Below the pieces are notes generated by a model. The model made no database searches and was not told the origin of the DNA. It saw only the letters and a program-made list of their open reading frames with translations. A program made the translations under genes and the position numbers. This document shows, piece after piece, positions 43,567 through 52,707 of a DNA stretch of 64,000 bases. The stretch's first letter is position 1; each line of letters opens with the position of its first letter. This stretch comes from Caulobacter sp. (lineage in GTDB: Bacteria; Pseudomonadota; Alphaproteobacteria; Caulobacterales; Caulobacteraceae), in assembly GCA_021741355.1 (NCBI GenBank), contig JAIOXZ010000020.1, positions 1 to 64,000 on the forward strand, in the 5' to 3' direction.

Positions 43567-44376
43567 TTGCCCCGATCCGGGACCGCCGACGGCCTGTTCT
43601 ACGAGCTCCATGACGCGGGGCCGGAGGACGCGCGCGAGGTCGTCGTCCTGTCAGCAGGGCTCGGTGGTTCGGGGGCGTTCTTCGCACCGCAGATGGCGGC
43701 GCTGACGGCCCGTTTCCGCGTCGTGCTCTACGACCAGCGCGGCACGGGTCGCAGCGACCGCACCCTGCCCTCGCCCTATGCCGTCGCAGACATGGCCGGC
43801 GACCTCGCCACGGTTATCGAGGCGGTCGGCGCGCCGGCCCATGTCGTCGGGCACGCCGCCGGCGGGCTGGCGGCGCTGCAGCTGGCGCTCGATCGGCCGG
43901 CGCTCGTGCGGAAGCTCTGCATCGTCAACGGCTGGAGCCGGCCGGATCCGCACATCGCCCGCTGCTTCCGCACCCGGATCAGCCTGCTGAACGACAGCGG
44001 GCCGGAGGCCTACATCCACGCCCAGCCGCTGTTCCTCTATCCGGCCAACTGGATCAGCGAGCATGCGGACCGGCTGGCGGCGGAGGAGGCGCACCACATC
44101 GCCGGCTTCCAGGGACGGGAGAACATGCTGGCGCGGATCAACGCGCTGCTGGCCTTCGACATCGACGACCGGCTCGGCGAGATCACCCATCCGGTGCTGG
44201 TCAGCGCCTCGGCCGACGACATGCTCGTGCCGTCGCTCTGCTCGGAACGGCTGGCCGCGCGCCTGCCCGACGCGACCCTCGACATCGTCCCCTGGGGCGG
44301 CCACGGCTTCACCGCGACCGCACCCGACGCTTTCAACGCCACCCTCGTCGCCTTCCTGGGCGGCGGGGCTCACTGA
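43567..44376 (+). CDS. rutD: RutD alpha/beta hydrolase
   Basis: [58 protein letters not shown]; probable TTG start. Confidence 0.92.
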   Translation: MPRSGTADGLFYELHDAGPEDAREVVVLSAGLGGSGAFFAPQMAALTARFRVVLYDQRGTGRSDRTLPSPYAVADMAGDLATVIEAVGAPAHVVGHAAGGLAALQLALDRPALVRKLCIVNGWSRPDPHIARCFRTRISLLNDSGPEAYIHAQPLFLYPANWISEHADRLAAEEAHHIAGFQGRENMLARINALLAFDIDDRLGEITHPVLVSASADDMLVPSLCSERLAARLPDATLDIVPWGGHGFTATAPDAFNATLVAFLGGGAH

Positions 44377-44390
44377 CCGAAGGAATTTCC

Positions 44391-45461
44391 ATGGAAATCG
44401 GCGTCTTCATCCCGATCGGCAACAACGGCTGGCTCATCTCCGAGACCTCGCCGCAGTACATGCCGTCCTTCGAACTGAACAAGACCATCACCCAGACGGC
44501 GGACCGCTATGGCTTCGACTTCGCCCTGTCGATGATCAAGCTGCGCGGGTTCGGCGGGAAGACGCAGTTCTGGGAGCACAACCTCGAGAGCTTCACCCTG
44601 ATGGCGGGCCTGGCCGCCGTCACCGACCGGATCAAGATCTTTGCGACAGCGGCCACACTCACGCTGCCGCCGGCCATCGTCGCGCGCATGGCCGCGACAA
44701 TCGACTCCATCGCGCCGGGGCGGTTCGGCATCAACCTGGTCACCGGCTGGGCCGAGGCCGAGTACAGCCAGATGGGCCTGTGGCCGGGCGACAGCCACTA
44801 CACCAAACGCTACGACTACCTGGCCGAATACGCCCAGATCCTGCGCGACCTGTTCGACACCGGGGTGTCGAACTTCAAGGGCGACTACTTCCAGATGACC
44901 GACTGCCGGGTCAGCCCCAAAGCGACCGACACCAAGATCATCTGCGCCGGCTCCTCGACCGAGGGCCTGGCCTTCACCGCGCAATACGCCGACTACAGCT
45001 TCGCCCTGGGGAAGGGCACAAACACCCCGACCGCCTTCGCCGACGTCAATGAGCGCCTGCGGGCGGCGAGGGACAAGACCGGCCGCGACGTGTCGGCCTA
45101 CATCCTGTTCATGGTCATCGCCGACGAGACCGACGAGGCCGCCATGGCCAAGTGGGAGCTCTACCGCGACGGCGTCGACAAGGAGGCCGTGGCCTGGCTG
45201 GTCGGCCAGGCGGCCGGCAACACCTCGGAAGACACCAACACCAAACAGCTGGCGGCCGAAAAGGCGGCGGTGAACCTCAACATGGGGACGCTGGTAGGGT
45301 CGTATGCGTCCATCGCGCGGATGCTCGACGAGGTGGCGACGGTGCCGGACACGGCCGGCGTACTGCTGACCTTCGACGACTTCGTGCAGGGGGTGGAGGA
45401 TTTCGGGACCAGGATCCAGCCGCTGATGGCGTGCCGGGCGGGGGTGGTGGTTACGGGCTGA
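44391..45461 (+). CDS. rutA: Pyrimidine oxygenase RutA
   Basis: [71 protein letters not shown]. Confidence 0.97.
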   Translation: MEIGVFIPIGNNGWLISETSPQYMPSFELNKTITQTADRYGFDFALSMIKLRGFGGKTQFWEHNLESFTLMAGLAAVTDRIKIFATAATLTLPPAIVARMAATIDSIAPGRFGINLVTGWAEAEYSQMGLWPGDSHYTKRYDYLAEYAQILRDLFDTGVSNFKGDYFQMTDCRVSPKATDTKIICAGSSTEGLAFTAQYADYSFALGKGTNTPTAFADVNERLRAARDKTGRDVSAYILFMVIADETDEAAMAKWELYRDGVDKEAVAWLVGQAAGNTSEDTNTKQLAAEKAAVNLNMGTLVGSYASIARMLDEVATVPDTAGVLLTFDDFVQGVEDFGTRIQPLMACRAGVVVTG

Positions 45462-45470
45462 TCCCCAACA

Positions 45471-45609
45471 TCCGCTCATCCCGGCGAAGGCCGGGACCCA
45501 GGCTTTTTCAGAGCTTCGGCTCGCGATTCAGGCAAGGCCGTGCCTAACCGGACAGGTGAGCAGCTGTTTCAAAAACACCTGGGTCCCGGCCTTCGCCGGG
45601 ATGAGCGGA
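45471..45609. repeat. Palindromic repeat family A, copy 2
   Basis: Perfect 32-nt arms TCCGCTCATCCCGGCGAAGGCCGGGACCCAGG (45471-45502) and reverse complement (45578-45609). Confidence 0.95.
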
Positions 45610-45661
45610 GTATTTTTGGACCCAAAGGCGCACCGTCCCTGATGTCTTGACGGCCAGCTTT

Positions 45662-45752
45662 GCTCTGCCAGGGGACTTGCTCAAGGACGGCCCCAGCGGG
45701 GCCGCCGCGCCGCGGCCGCGAAGCGGTCCTTGACCAAGCCCCCTGGCAGAGC
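45662..45752. repeat. Palindromic repeat family F (large hairpin)
   Basis: GCTCTGCCAGGGGACTTGCTCAAGGACGG ... CGGTCCTTGACCAAGCCCCCTGGCAGAGC, about 29-nt arms with few mismatches. Confidence 0.88.
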
Positions 45753-45812
45753 TCCAATTCCATCAAGGCCTTCAGGGCAAGGCATCACCAGCCCCAAATG
45801 TGAGGTCGAGGC

Positions 45813-46307
45813 CTAGGACAAGCCTGCCAGCGCTCGCGCTTTCGCAAACAGGAACTTGCCGTCCTCCAAGAGTTCATCGTCGAAGGCGAATGCGACACTC
45901 ATCCAGTCGTCGCCCGTATCGAGCATGGCAGTAGCGGCAATTGGATCAGCCACGAATAGGCGTTCAAATTGCCGAAACGCACCCAGGGCCAAATCTCCGG
46001 GATAGTGGGTGACTTCAGCCGTCGGAGCTTTCCGAACGAGCGAACAGATCGGACGGGCCAACCATGCCAGACCCATGTCCTGTCCCAGCAGCAGACGAGC
46101 CTGGTCGCAGCTCAACGCCTCGAGAGGCGTTGCCCACGCCGCCCGAACCTTCCTGATCATCGGGGTGTCATCCGGCGCCGGGTGAAGGACCTCTCCCGAC
46201 AGCTTGGCAAGCGAGCGTCCCGTCAAGTCTCCGGCGCCGCCGACCCAACTGAAGAGCGCCGTCGAACCGATCTCCATAGTAGGCTCCGACGCCACATCGG
46301 CTGTCAC
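45813..46307 (-). CDS. Hypothetical protein
   Basis: ORF of 164 aa without recognised domain; could begin at internal MEIGSTALF. Confidence 0.5.
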   Translation of the reverse strand: MTADVASEPTMEIGSTALFSWVGGAGDLTGRSLAKLSGEVLHPAPDDTPMIRKVRAAWATPLEALSCDQARLLLGQDMGLAWLARPICSLVRKAPTAEVTHYPGDLALGAFRQFERLFVADPIAATAMLDTGDDWMSVAFAFDDELLEDGKFLFAKARALAGLS

Positions 46308-47227
46308 TTCTTCAGCCCGATTTCCCGCAGCCGCTCGTCGAGGAATTCCCCCGCCGTCACCGGCTCGAACTTCACGCCCTCCCCGACGCAGTTCTCCAGC
46401 ACGGCCAGAGACGTCTCCAGCGTCGGGTGCATGAAGAACGGCATCGAATAGCGGCTGACGTTCGGGCCTGTCGGGTTGACCACGCGGTGCGTCGTCGCCG
46501 GGATCACGCCGTTGGTCATCCGGGCCAGCATGTCGCCGCTGTCGACGATCAGGTTGGTCGGCTCGGTGACCACCGGCAGCCAGGTCCCGTCGCGGTCCAG
46601 CAGTTCCAGGCCCGCGCCCTTGGCCGCGACCATGATGGTCAGAAAGTTGATGTCCTCATGCGCCGCCGAGCGGACCGCGTTCGGGTCAGCGTCCGGAGCG
46701 AGCGGCGGATAGTGCAGCACCCGCAGCAGCGAGGTGCCGTACCGCACCTTGTCGTCGAAGAAGTCGCCCGCCAGACCCAGCTTCGGCGCCAGCGCGCGCA
46801 GCAGGGTGATGCCGGTGTCGTTCAGGGCGCTGAACAGACTCTGGAACGCCGCCCTCACGCCGGCGGCCTCGGCGGGCCAGACGTTGGGCTCCAGGTCAGC
46901 GCCGGCCTCCGCCGAGGGGTCATGGCCGACCTGCCAGAACTCCTTCAGGTCCGGATGGCCGCTGTCCTTGGCGTGCTCGACGCCGAACGGCGTGTAGCCG
47001 CGCATGCCTCTCGCGTACTGTTTCTTGGTCGCCTCGGGCAGGGCGAACAGCCCCTCCGCCTCGGCGTAGGCGCGCTGCAGCAGCTCGAGCGGCACGCCGT
47101 GATCCTTGAGGACGAAAAAGCCGTAGTCCTGCAGGCCGCGCATCATCGCGTCGGAGAAGGCCTGGCGCTGGGCGGCGTCGCCCTGGGTGAAGGCCGTGAG
47201 GCTGAGCTCGGGAACGGATCGGGTCAT
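46304..47227 (-). CDS. Isopenicillin-N-synthase-like 2OG-Fe(II) oxygenase
   Basis: HxD in AAHEDINFLTIM, distal His in ATTHRVVNP, RxS in SRYSMPFF. Confidence 0.9.
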   Translation of the reverse strand: MTRSVPELSLTAFTQGDAAQRQAFSDAMMRGLQDYGFFVLKDHGVPLELLQRAYAEAEGLFALPEATKKQYARGMRGYTPFGVEHAKDSGHPDLKEFWQVGHDPSAEAGADLEPNVWPAEAAGVRAAFQSLFSALNDTGITLLRALAPKLGLAGDFFDDKVRYGTSLLRVLHYPPLAPDADPNAVRSAAHEDINFLTIMVAAKGAGLELLDRDGTWLPVVTEPTNLIVDSGDMLARMTNGVIPATTHRVVNPTGPNVSRYSMPFFMHPTLETSLAVLENCVGEGVKFEPVTAGEFLDERLREIGLKK

Positions 47228-47271
47228 TGGCCTAAGCTAGACCCAAGACGATGGCGGGCAAAGCGTGCGCG

Positions 47272-47391
47272 GTGCGTGCTTCGAGACGCGGACCTTAGGG
47301 TCCGCTCCTCAGCATGACGATTACCTGTGACGCCCCCCCTTCTTCGTCATCCTGAGGAGCGAGCCTCAAGCGAGCGTCTCGAAGGACGCAT
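47272..47391. repeat. Palindromic repeat family D
   Basis: GTGCGTGCTTCGAGACGCGGACCTTAGGGTCCGCTCCTCAGCATGACGA ... TCGTCATCCTGAGGAGCGAGCCTCAAGCGAGCGTCTCGAAGGACGCAT. Confidence 0.9.
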
Positions 47392-47402
47392 GTCCCCAGG
47401 AC

Positions 47403-48257
47403 TCACCCCCGCAACCGCGCCTCCACCGCCACCCGCGTCGGCAGCGACGGCTGGGCGCCGGCCTTCGTCGCCGTCAGCGCGCCGACAGCGCAGGCGAAGG
47501 CCAGCGCCCGTTCGGGCGTCTGGCCCTCCAGCATCGCGACGGTCAGGGCGGCGACGAAGGCATCCCCGGCGCCGGTCGTGTCGACGGCCACGATCTCCGG
47601 CGGCTCGGCCGTCGCGACTCGTGCGCCGTCGCGGAACAGGCCCGCGCCGCGCGAGCCCCAAGTGATCGCGACCAGGCCCTTCAACCCGTGGAGGCGCTTG
47701 CCGTAGACCTCCGCCTCGCCCTCGTTGACGATGATCAGGTCGGCCCGCTGAAGCACGCTGTCGGGCACGTCCAGCGCCGGGGCGAGGTTGACGCAGACGA
47801 ACCCGGCGGCGCGCGCCACCGCTGCGGCCACGGTCTCGGGCGGCAGCTCCATCTGGCAGATCAGCGCGCCCTCGATAGACGCGGGCAGGTGCTCGGGCCG
47901 GAAGGCGGCGTTGGCGCCGGAGGCCACGACGATCTGGTTCTCGGCCTCGGCGTCCACCGCGATGAGAGCCGCGCCGGTCGCAGCCTCGGGGTCGACGGCG
48001 ACGCCTGACAGGTCCACGCCCCCGGCCTTCAGCAGCGCCAGCGCCTCGTCGGCCATGGAATCCGCGCCGACGCGGGCGATCATCCGGACATCCGCGCCCA
48101 GCCGCCGCGCGGCCAGCGCCTGGTTGCCGCCCTTGCCGCCCGGGTGGCGCGCCAGGGTCGCGCCGGTCACCGTCTCGCCGGGCGCCGGCAGGGTTTTGGC
48201 GGTGGCGACGAAGTCGAGGTTCACCGACCCCACCACGGTGATCAGCGGCGCGGTCAT
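47403..48257 (-). CDS. rbsK: Ribokinase (PfkB family)
   Basis: VVGSVNLDFVATAKTLPAPGETVTGATLARHPGGKGGNQALAARRLGADVRMIARVG; VDTTGAGDAFVAAL. Confidence 0.93.
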   Translation of the reverse strand: MTAPLITVVGSVNLDFVATAKTLPAPGETVTGATLARHPGGKGGNQALAARRLGADVRMIARVGADSMADEALALLKAGGVDLSGVAVDPEAATGAALIAVDAEAENQIVVASGANAAFRPEHLPASIEGALICQMELPPETVAAAVARAAGFVCVNLAPALDVPDSVLQRADLIIVNEGEAEVYGKRLHGLKGLVAITWGSRGAGLFRDGARVATAEPPEIVAVDTTGAGDAFVAALTVAMLEGQTPERALAFACAVGALTATKAGAQPSLPTRVAVEARLRG

Positions 48258-49192
48258 CAGGCGAGGATCTCCAGCATCACGGCGAACACCGCCTCATGGT
48301 CGACGTCGGTCACCCATCGACAGGTCGCGGCGGCCGGGTCGGCGAGGCGGAACTCGACGGCGGTGTGGCCCATCGTCAGCGCCGACTGCGTCTCGACCTG
48401 AAGGTCCACGGGCGCAGCCGTGAAGTGCTGCGGCGCCAGCAGATAAAGGATCGTGCAGGGGTCGTGCTGCGGCGGGCTGTCGCCGCCGACGTGGGTCTGT
48501 TCGGTCCAGACCGCGAAGTCGAACAGCTGCGCGACGGCCTTCGCCGCCGGCGTGTCGATGGCCTTGACCGCCGCGACCCGGTCCGGCGTCGCCCGCACCT
48601 GATGGGTGGCGTCGAGGCCCAGGACGACGGTCTTCACACCCGACCGGAACACCAGGTCGGCGGCATGCGGGTCGGCGTGGATGTTGTACTCGGCCGAGGC
48701 GGTGATGTTGCCGCCCTCGCGCCGCGCGCCGCCCATCACGATGACCGGTCCCAGACGCGCGGCTAGCGCCGGCTCGCGCTGCAGGGCCAGCGCCAGATTG
48801 GTCATCGGCCCGGTGACCGCCATCGATACCGTGCCGGCCGGACGGTTCATGACGATGTCGACGATCGCCTGCGCCGCCTCGCCCGGGGCCACCGGCGCAT
48901 CGGGCTCGAACACCGGCAGGGTTCCAAGGCCCGACTCGCCATGGAAATGGCTGGCGATGATCGGCGGCCTGACCAGCGGGGCTGAGGCGCCGACGTACAC
49001 CGGCACATCCTCGCGGCCGGCGATCTGGCGGATCAGCCTGGCGTTGCGCGCGGTCAGGTCGGCGGCGACGTTCCCGGCCACCGTGGTGATCGCCAGGATG
49101 TCGAGCGCCTCGCGCGCGCCGAAGGCCAGCAACAGGGCGACGGCGTCGTCGACGCCGGGGTCGCAGTCGATGATCAGGGGTGTTTTGGTCAC
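48257..49192 (-). CDS. Nucleoside hydrolase (inosine-uridine type)
   Basis: PLIIDCDPGVDDAVALLLAFG; TGPMTNLALAL; VMGGARREGGNITASAEYNIHADPHAADLVF. Confidence 0.95.
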   Translation of the reverse strand: MTKTPLIIDCDPGVDDAVALLLAFGAREALDILAITTVAGNVAADLTARNARLIRQIAGREDVPVYVGASAPLVRPPIIASHFHGESGLGTLPVFEPDAPVAPGEAAQAIVDIVMNRPAGTVSMAVTGPMTNLALALQREPALAARLGPVIVMGGARREGGNITASAEYNIHADPHAADLVFRSGVKTVVLGLDATHQVRATPDRVAAVKAIDTPAAKAVAQLFDFAVWTEQTHVGGDSPPQHDPCTILYLLAPQHFTAAPVDLQVETQSALTMGHTAVEFRLADPAAATCRWVTDVDHEAVFAVMLEILA

Positions 49193-49256
49193 GCGCCTTT
49201 TTCGGCGGTGATCAGGGTGGTGGCAAGTGCACAGGCTGACCCGTGCCCGATGGCGC

Positions 49257-49964
49257 TTACCGCCAACCCCTGGCCCTGGCCGCCGCCTCGGCTGCCGCGT
49301 CCATCGGTTCGCCCTGCATCAGCGCCTGGGCGGCCTCGAGGACCTCGGGCGGCGTTTCGCCGGCGGCGGTTCGATAGTCACCGCCTGGCCCCGCCGGACC
49401 CTGGGTCACGGCCATGCGCACGGTCCAACCGTCGCCCTCGCGACAGGCCAGCCCGGCAGGACCGGCGCCCCTGGTCACGGTGAAGGTGCGGCAGTAGCGC
49501 TGGTCCTGCGCGCGGAAGCTCAGGCCAACCTTGACCACCTCGCCCTCGCCCGGCGCGGACGCCAGTTGAGACTCCAGCGCCGACGCCAGCTGACCCCGCG
49601 CCCGCATCTCGCCGTCGACCATCGGCGCCGGTCCGCGCGGCAATGTGAGCCCGACCACGAGGCCCGCCGCGACTCCGGCTGCGATCGTTCCCCAACGCCC
49701 CCAGGCGGGCGTGATCCGGCGCTGACGGACAGAGTCCAGGCTGACCACCCGGCCCGCCTCGACGGCGGCCGTCAGTCGCTCGGGAACCGGTTCGTCGGCG
49801 ACATCCGCGAAGGCGGCCTTCACCGCCCCGGACAGCATCCGGTGCCGGGCAAGCCGTATGGCCAGAGCCTCGTCCCGCGCCGCCGCGGCCTCCACCGCCG
49901 CGACCTCCTCGGTCGGAAGTTCGCCGTCCAGGTAGGCGATGATCATCGCGTCGGTCACGGTCAT
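49257..49964 (-). CDS. Anti-sigma factor (transmembrane, no HxxxCxxC zinc motif)
   Basis: Starts MTVTDAMIIAYLDGELPTEEVAAVEAA; central TM GTIAAGVAAGLVVGLTL; 4-nt overlap with upstream ECF gene. Confidence 0.85.
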   Translation of the reverse strand: MTVTDAMIIAYLDGELPTEEVAAVEAAAARDEALAIRLARHRMLSGAVKAAFADVADEPVPERLTAAVEAGRVVSLDSVRQRRITPAWGRWGTIAAGVAAGLVVGLTLPRGPAPMVDGEMRARGQLASALESQLASAPGEGEVVKVGLSFRAQDQRYCRTFTVTRGAGPAGLACREGDGWTVRMAVTQGPAGPGGDYRTAAGETPPEVLEAAQALMQGEPMDAAAEAAARARGWR

Positions 49965-50461
49965 GAGTACGCCTCCTGTCCGGCGAGATCGGCCATCAGG
50001 GCCAGCCGACCCCTGACCAGACGGCTGTTCAGGGTTCCCGGCGGTATCTCAAGAACCTCCGCCGCTTCGGCGTAGGACAGCCCCTCGATCAGCACCAGCG
50101 CGACCGCGAGCCGCTGATCATCGGGTAGCCGCCCCATGGCCTGGCGGATGGCGATGGCCTCGACCCGCATGTCCTGTGACGCCACCGACGCGTCGGCCAC
50201 CCGCTCAAGCTGCTGGTCGTCGCCGACGACGAGCCGCTTGCGGCCTCGCGACCGTGCTTCGTCAATCCAGGCGTTCTTCATGATCTGCATCATCCAGCTG
50301 TCCAGTCGCGAGCCGGTGGTCCACTGGCCGCGCCGGCCGAGCGCCCGTTCGATCGTCAGCTGCACCAGATCGTCCGCGTCGGCCATATGACCGGCCAACG
50401 CCCGGGCGAACCGCCGAAGACGGGGGAGCAGGTCGACGATGTCCCGTTCGAACCGGTCCAG
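49961..50461 (-). CDS. ECF-family RNA polymerase sigma factor, likely CTG start at 50461
   Basis: (L)DRFERDIVDLLPRLRRFARALAGHMADADDLVQLTIERALGRRGQW...; PDDQRLAVALVLIEGLSYAEAAEVLEIPPGTLNSRLVRGR. First ATG at 50398 would remove part of sigma region 2. Confidence 0.85.
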   Translation of the reverse strand: MDRFERDIVDLLPRLRRFARALAGHMADADDLVQLTIERALGRRGQWTTGSRLDSWMMQIMKNAWIDEARSRGRKRLVVGDDQQLERVADASVASQDMRVEAIAIRQAMGRLPDDQRLAVALVLIEGLSYAEAAEVLEIPPGTLNSRLVRGRLALMADLAGQEAYS

Positions 50462-50477
50462 GGAATCACCTCTTCAG

Positions 50478-50509
50478 GGATGAAACGGTGGCCGTGGGTC
50501 GTTTCATCC
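50478..50509. promoter_or_regulatory. Candidate divergent ECF-dependent promoter pair embedded in a palindrome
   Basis: GGATGAAACG-GTGGCCGTGGGT-CGTTTCATCC; both strands read GGATGAAAC-N13-CGTTTC. Confidence 0.65.
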
Positions 50510-50558
50510 ACGGACTTCAGCCTAAAGTGCGCGACGCCGTCGTGGATGAGAGGACGCC

Positions 50559-51911
50559 ATGCGCGAACCTTCGAACAGACGCCGCCGGGACGCAATCGTC
50601 GCGATGATGATCGCGCTCGTGGCCGCACCGGCCGTGGCCCAGCTGCCGGCGACGGGAGGACTGCCGTCGCTGCCGGGAAACCTGCCGGGCGCGCCCGCCC
50701 TGCCTGGCGAGCTCTCGCTGCCCGACAGCGCCGCGGCCACGCGGGCGTTGCGCGGGATAATGGACTCGCGCCGTCTGCATCTGCGCGAACTGATCCGCCG
50801 GAACCGCGACCGGATCGATGTTGATGGCGATGGCGCGCCGGTGGTGCGGGGCGAGGTGCTGGCGATCGCGCCGTCCGTCGCATCCCTCGCGCGCGCGACA
50901 GCCGCGGGATTCGTAGTCCTGCGGGACGCCGCCATTGAAGGAACGGACGTCCGGCTGGTGACCCTGGCCATTCCCCGCGGGCTCGACGCCCGCCAGGCGA
51001 TCAGGCGGTTGCGCAAGGCCGACCCGGACGGCGCCTATGACTACAACCACATCTACTCGGCCTCGGGCGAGGTCGGCGCCGCGAGCGTTCCGGGCCGATC
51101 AGGGCCACGGACGGCGCCGTCCGGCGGGCGTGGCGGGCGGGTCGGTCTGGTCGACACGGGCGTCGACACCGGTCATCCGGCGCTGGCCGGCGCACGCATC
51201 GAACAACGGGGCTTCGCGCCCGGCGGCGTGAGGCCAGGAGTCCATGGCGCCGCCGTGGCGTCGTTGCTGGTCGGGCGCGCCGGTCCGTTTCGCGGGGCGG
51301 CGCCAGGCGCGACCCTGCTGGTGGCCGACATCTATGGTGATGGCCCGACGGGCGGATCGGCGGACGCTATTGTCCGCGCGCTAGGCTGGCTGGCGCAGTC
51401 GGATGTCCGGGTGATCAACGTCAGCCTGGTCGGCCCGCCGAACGCAGCCCTGCGCGCCGTGATCAGCAGCCTGACGGCACGTGGCGTGCTGATCGTGGCG
51501 GCGGTCGGCAATGACGGACCCGCCGCGCCGCCACTCTATCCGGCCTCCTACCCAGGCGTGATCGCGGTGACCGGCGTTGACGGCCGCGACCGGGTTCTGC
51601 CGGAGGCCGGACGGGCCTTGCATCTCGACTTCGCCGCGCCGGGCGCCGACATGGCGGCGGCCGGCCCGGGCGGGCGGTTCGTTACGGTGCGCGGCACTTC
51701 CTTCGCCGCTCCCATTGTCACCGGGCGACTGGCGATGTTGCGGACGGGCGACGGCGTGAGCGGCGCGCGCGCCGCTGTCGAGGCGCTGACGCGCGACGCC
51801 CGGGACCTCGGGCCCCGCGGGGCCGACAGGAGCTACGGCCGCGGCCTGGTCGGCCAGGACCTGCGAACCCCGCCACGGGCGGTCGGCGCGGCCGGCCCGA
51901 TTCTCCGCTAG
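50559..51911 (+). CDS. Secreted S8 (subtilisin-like) serine peptidase
   Basis: Signal peptide; catalytic D in GLVDTGVDTGHPAL, H in GVHGAAVASLL, S in VRGTSFAAPIVTG. Confidence 0.92.
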   Translation: MREPSNRRRRDAIVAMMIALVAAPAVAQLPATGGLPSLPGNLPGAPALPGELSLPDSAAATRALRGIMDSRRLHLRELIRRNRDRIDVDGDGAPVVRGEVLAIAPSVASLARATAAGFVVLRDAAIEGTDVRLVTLAIPRGLDARQAIRRLRKADPDGAYDYNHIYSASGEVGAASVPGRSGPRTAPSGGRGGRVGLVDTGVDTGHPALAGARIEQRGFAPGGVRPGVHGAAVASLLVGRAGPFRGAAPGATLLVADIYGDGPTGGSADAIVRALGWLAQSDVRVINVSLVGPPNAALRAVISSLTARGVLIVAAVGNDGPAAPPLYPASYPGVIAVTGVDGRDRVLPEAGRALHLDFAAPGADMAAAGPGGRFVTVRGTSFAAPIVTGRLAMLRTGDGVSGARAAVEALTRDARDLGPRGADRSYGRGLVGQDLRTPPRAVGAAGPILR

Positions 51912-51927
51912 AAAAATGCGCGCGGCC

Positions 51928-51956
51928 GGGATGAAACCCGGCGGGACGGACGTTTT
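51928..51956 (+). promoter_or_regulatory. Candidate ECF-dependent promoter, same motif and spacing as 50477-50505
   Basis: GGGATGAAAC-CCGGCGGGACGGA(13)-CGTTTT, 51 nt upstream of the 52007 ATG. Confidence 0.6.
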
Positions 51957-52006
51957 TCCTTCGAGAGGCCGGTTCGCCGACCTCATCCAGAAGAAGGAGA
52001 CTCGCG

Positions 52007-52660
52007 ATGAGCAAGACCAGATTCCTCTGCACCGCCGTCCTGTGCTGCGGCCTGATGGCCGGCCCGGCTTCGGCCCAGATTCTCGGCGGCGGAGCCGGCG
52101 GCAGCCTCGGCGGGGCGGTCGGCGGCGGCCTGGGCGGCGTGACCGGTTCCGCGACCGGGTCGGCGTCCGGCAGCGTCGATGTGACCCGTCCTGACACCAG
52201 CGGCGCGGTTTCGGCTGCCCGCAGCCGGGCTGAACGCGCCAAGGCGCGGGCCGCCGCCCGCGCCGCCGCAGCGAAGGACCGCGCCGCAGGCGTCGTCCGG
52301 CGCGCTAGCGACACTGCCGGCTCGGCCAGCGTCAGCGGTTCTGCGTCCGGATCGGCCTCTGGCCGTGGCGCGGCCTCCGGTTCGGCTTCCGGCGGCGCGT
52401 CAATGGGTGGCGCGAGCCTGGGCGCCTCGGGTTCAGGTGAAGCGGACGGCGGCTCCACGATCGCCGCCGGCCGTTCCACCGCCGCGGGCGCCGCAAGCCG
52501 CACCCGCGCCGCGGCAGCCGCCGCGCGCCGTGGAGCCGAAAGCGCCGCTTCCCGGACGCCGCAGGCCCGCGCTGAAGGCTCCGCCTCCACCTCCGGCTCG
52601 GCCGGCGCCTCGACCAGACAGCAGGACGCCGCCCGGCCGACCGACGACGACCGGCGCTAG
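52007..52660 (+). CDS. Secreted low-complexity Ala/Gly/Ser-rich protein
   Basis: Signal peptide MSKTRFLCTAVLCCGLMAGPASA then GGGAGGSLGGAVGGGLGGVTGSATGSASGS and repeated SGSASG/GAASGSASGG blocks. Confidence 0.75.
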   Translation: MSKTRFLCTAVLCCGLMAGPASAQILGGGAGGSLGGAVGGGLGGVTGSATGSASGSVDVTRPDTSGAVSAARSRAERAKARAAARAAAAKDRAAGVVRRASDTAGSASVSGSASGSASGRGAASGSASGGASMGGASLGASGSGEADGGSTIAAGRSTAAGAASRTRAAAAAARRGAESAASRTPQARAEGSASTSGSAGASTRQQDAARPTDDDRR

Positions 52661-52707
52661 ACGCAAGGGCCGGGCGCGATGCCCCCGTCGCGCCCGGCCA
52701 GCCGCCC

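Noticed and set aside
45969-46451. Plus-strand 160-aa ORF opposite 45813-46307
   Set aside because: Ser/Arg/Thr-rich composition and overlap with the well-supported 2OG oxygenase; minus-strand ORF preferred
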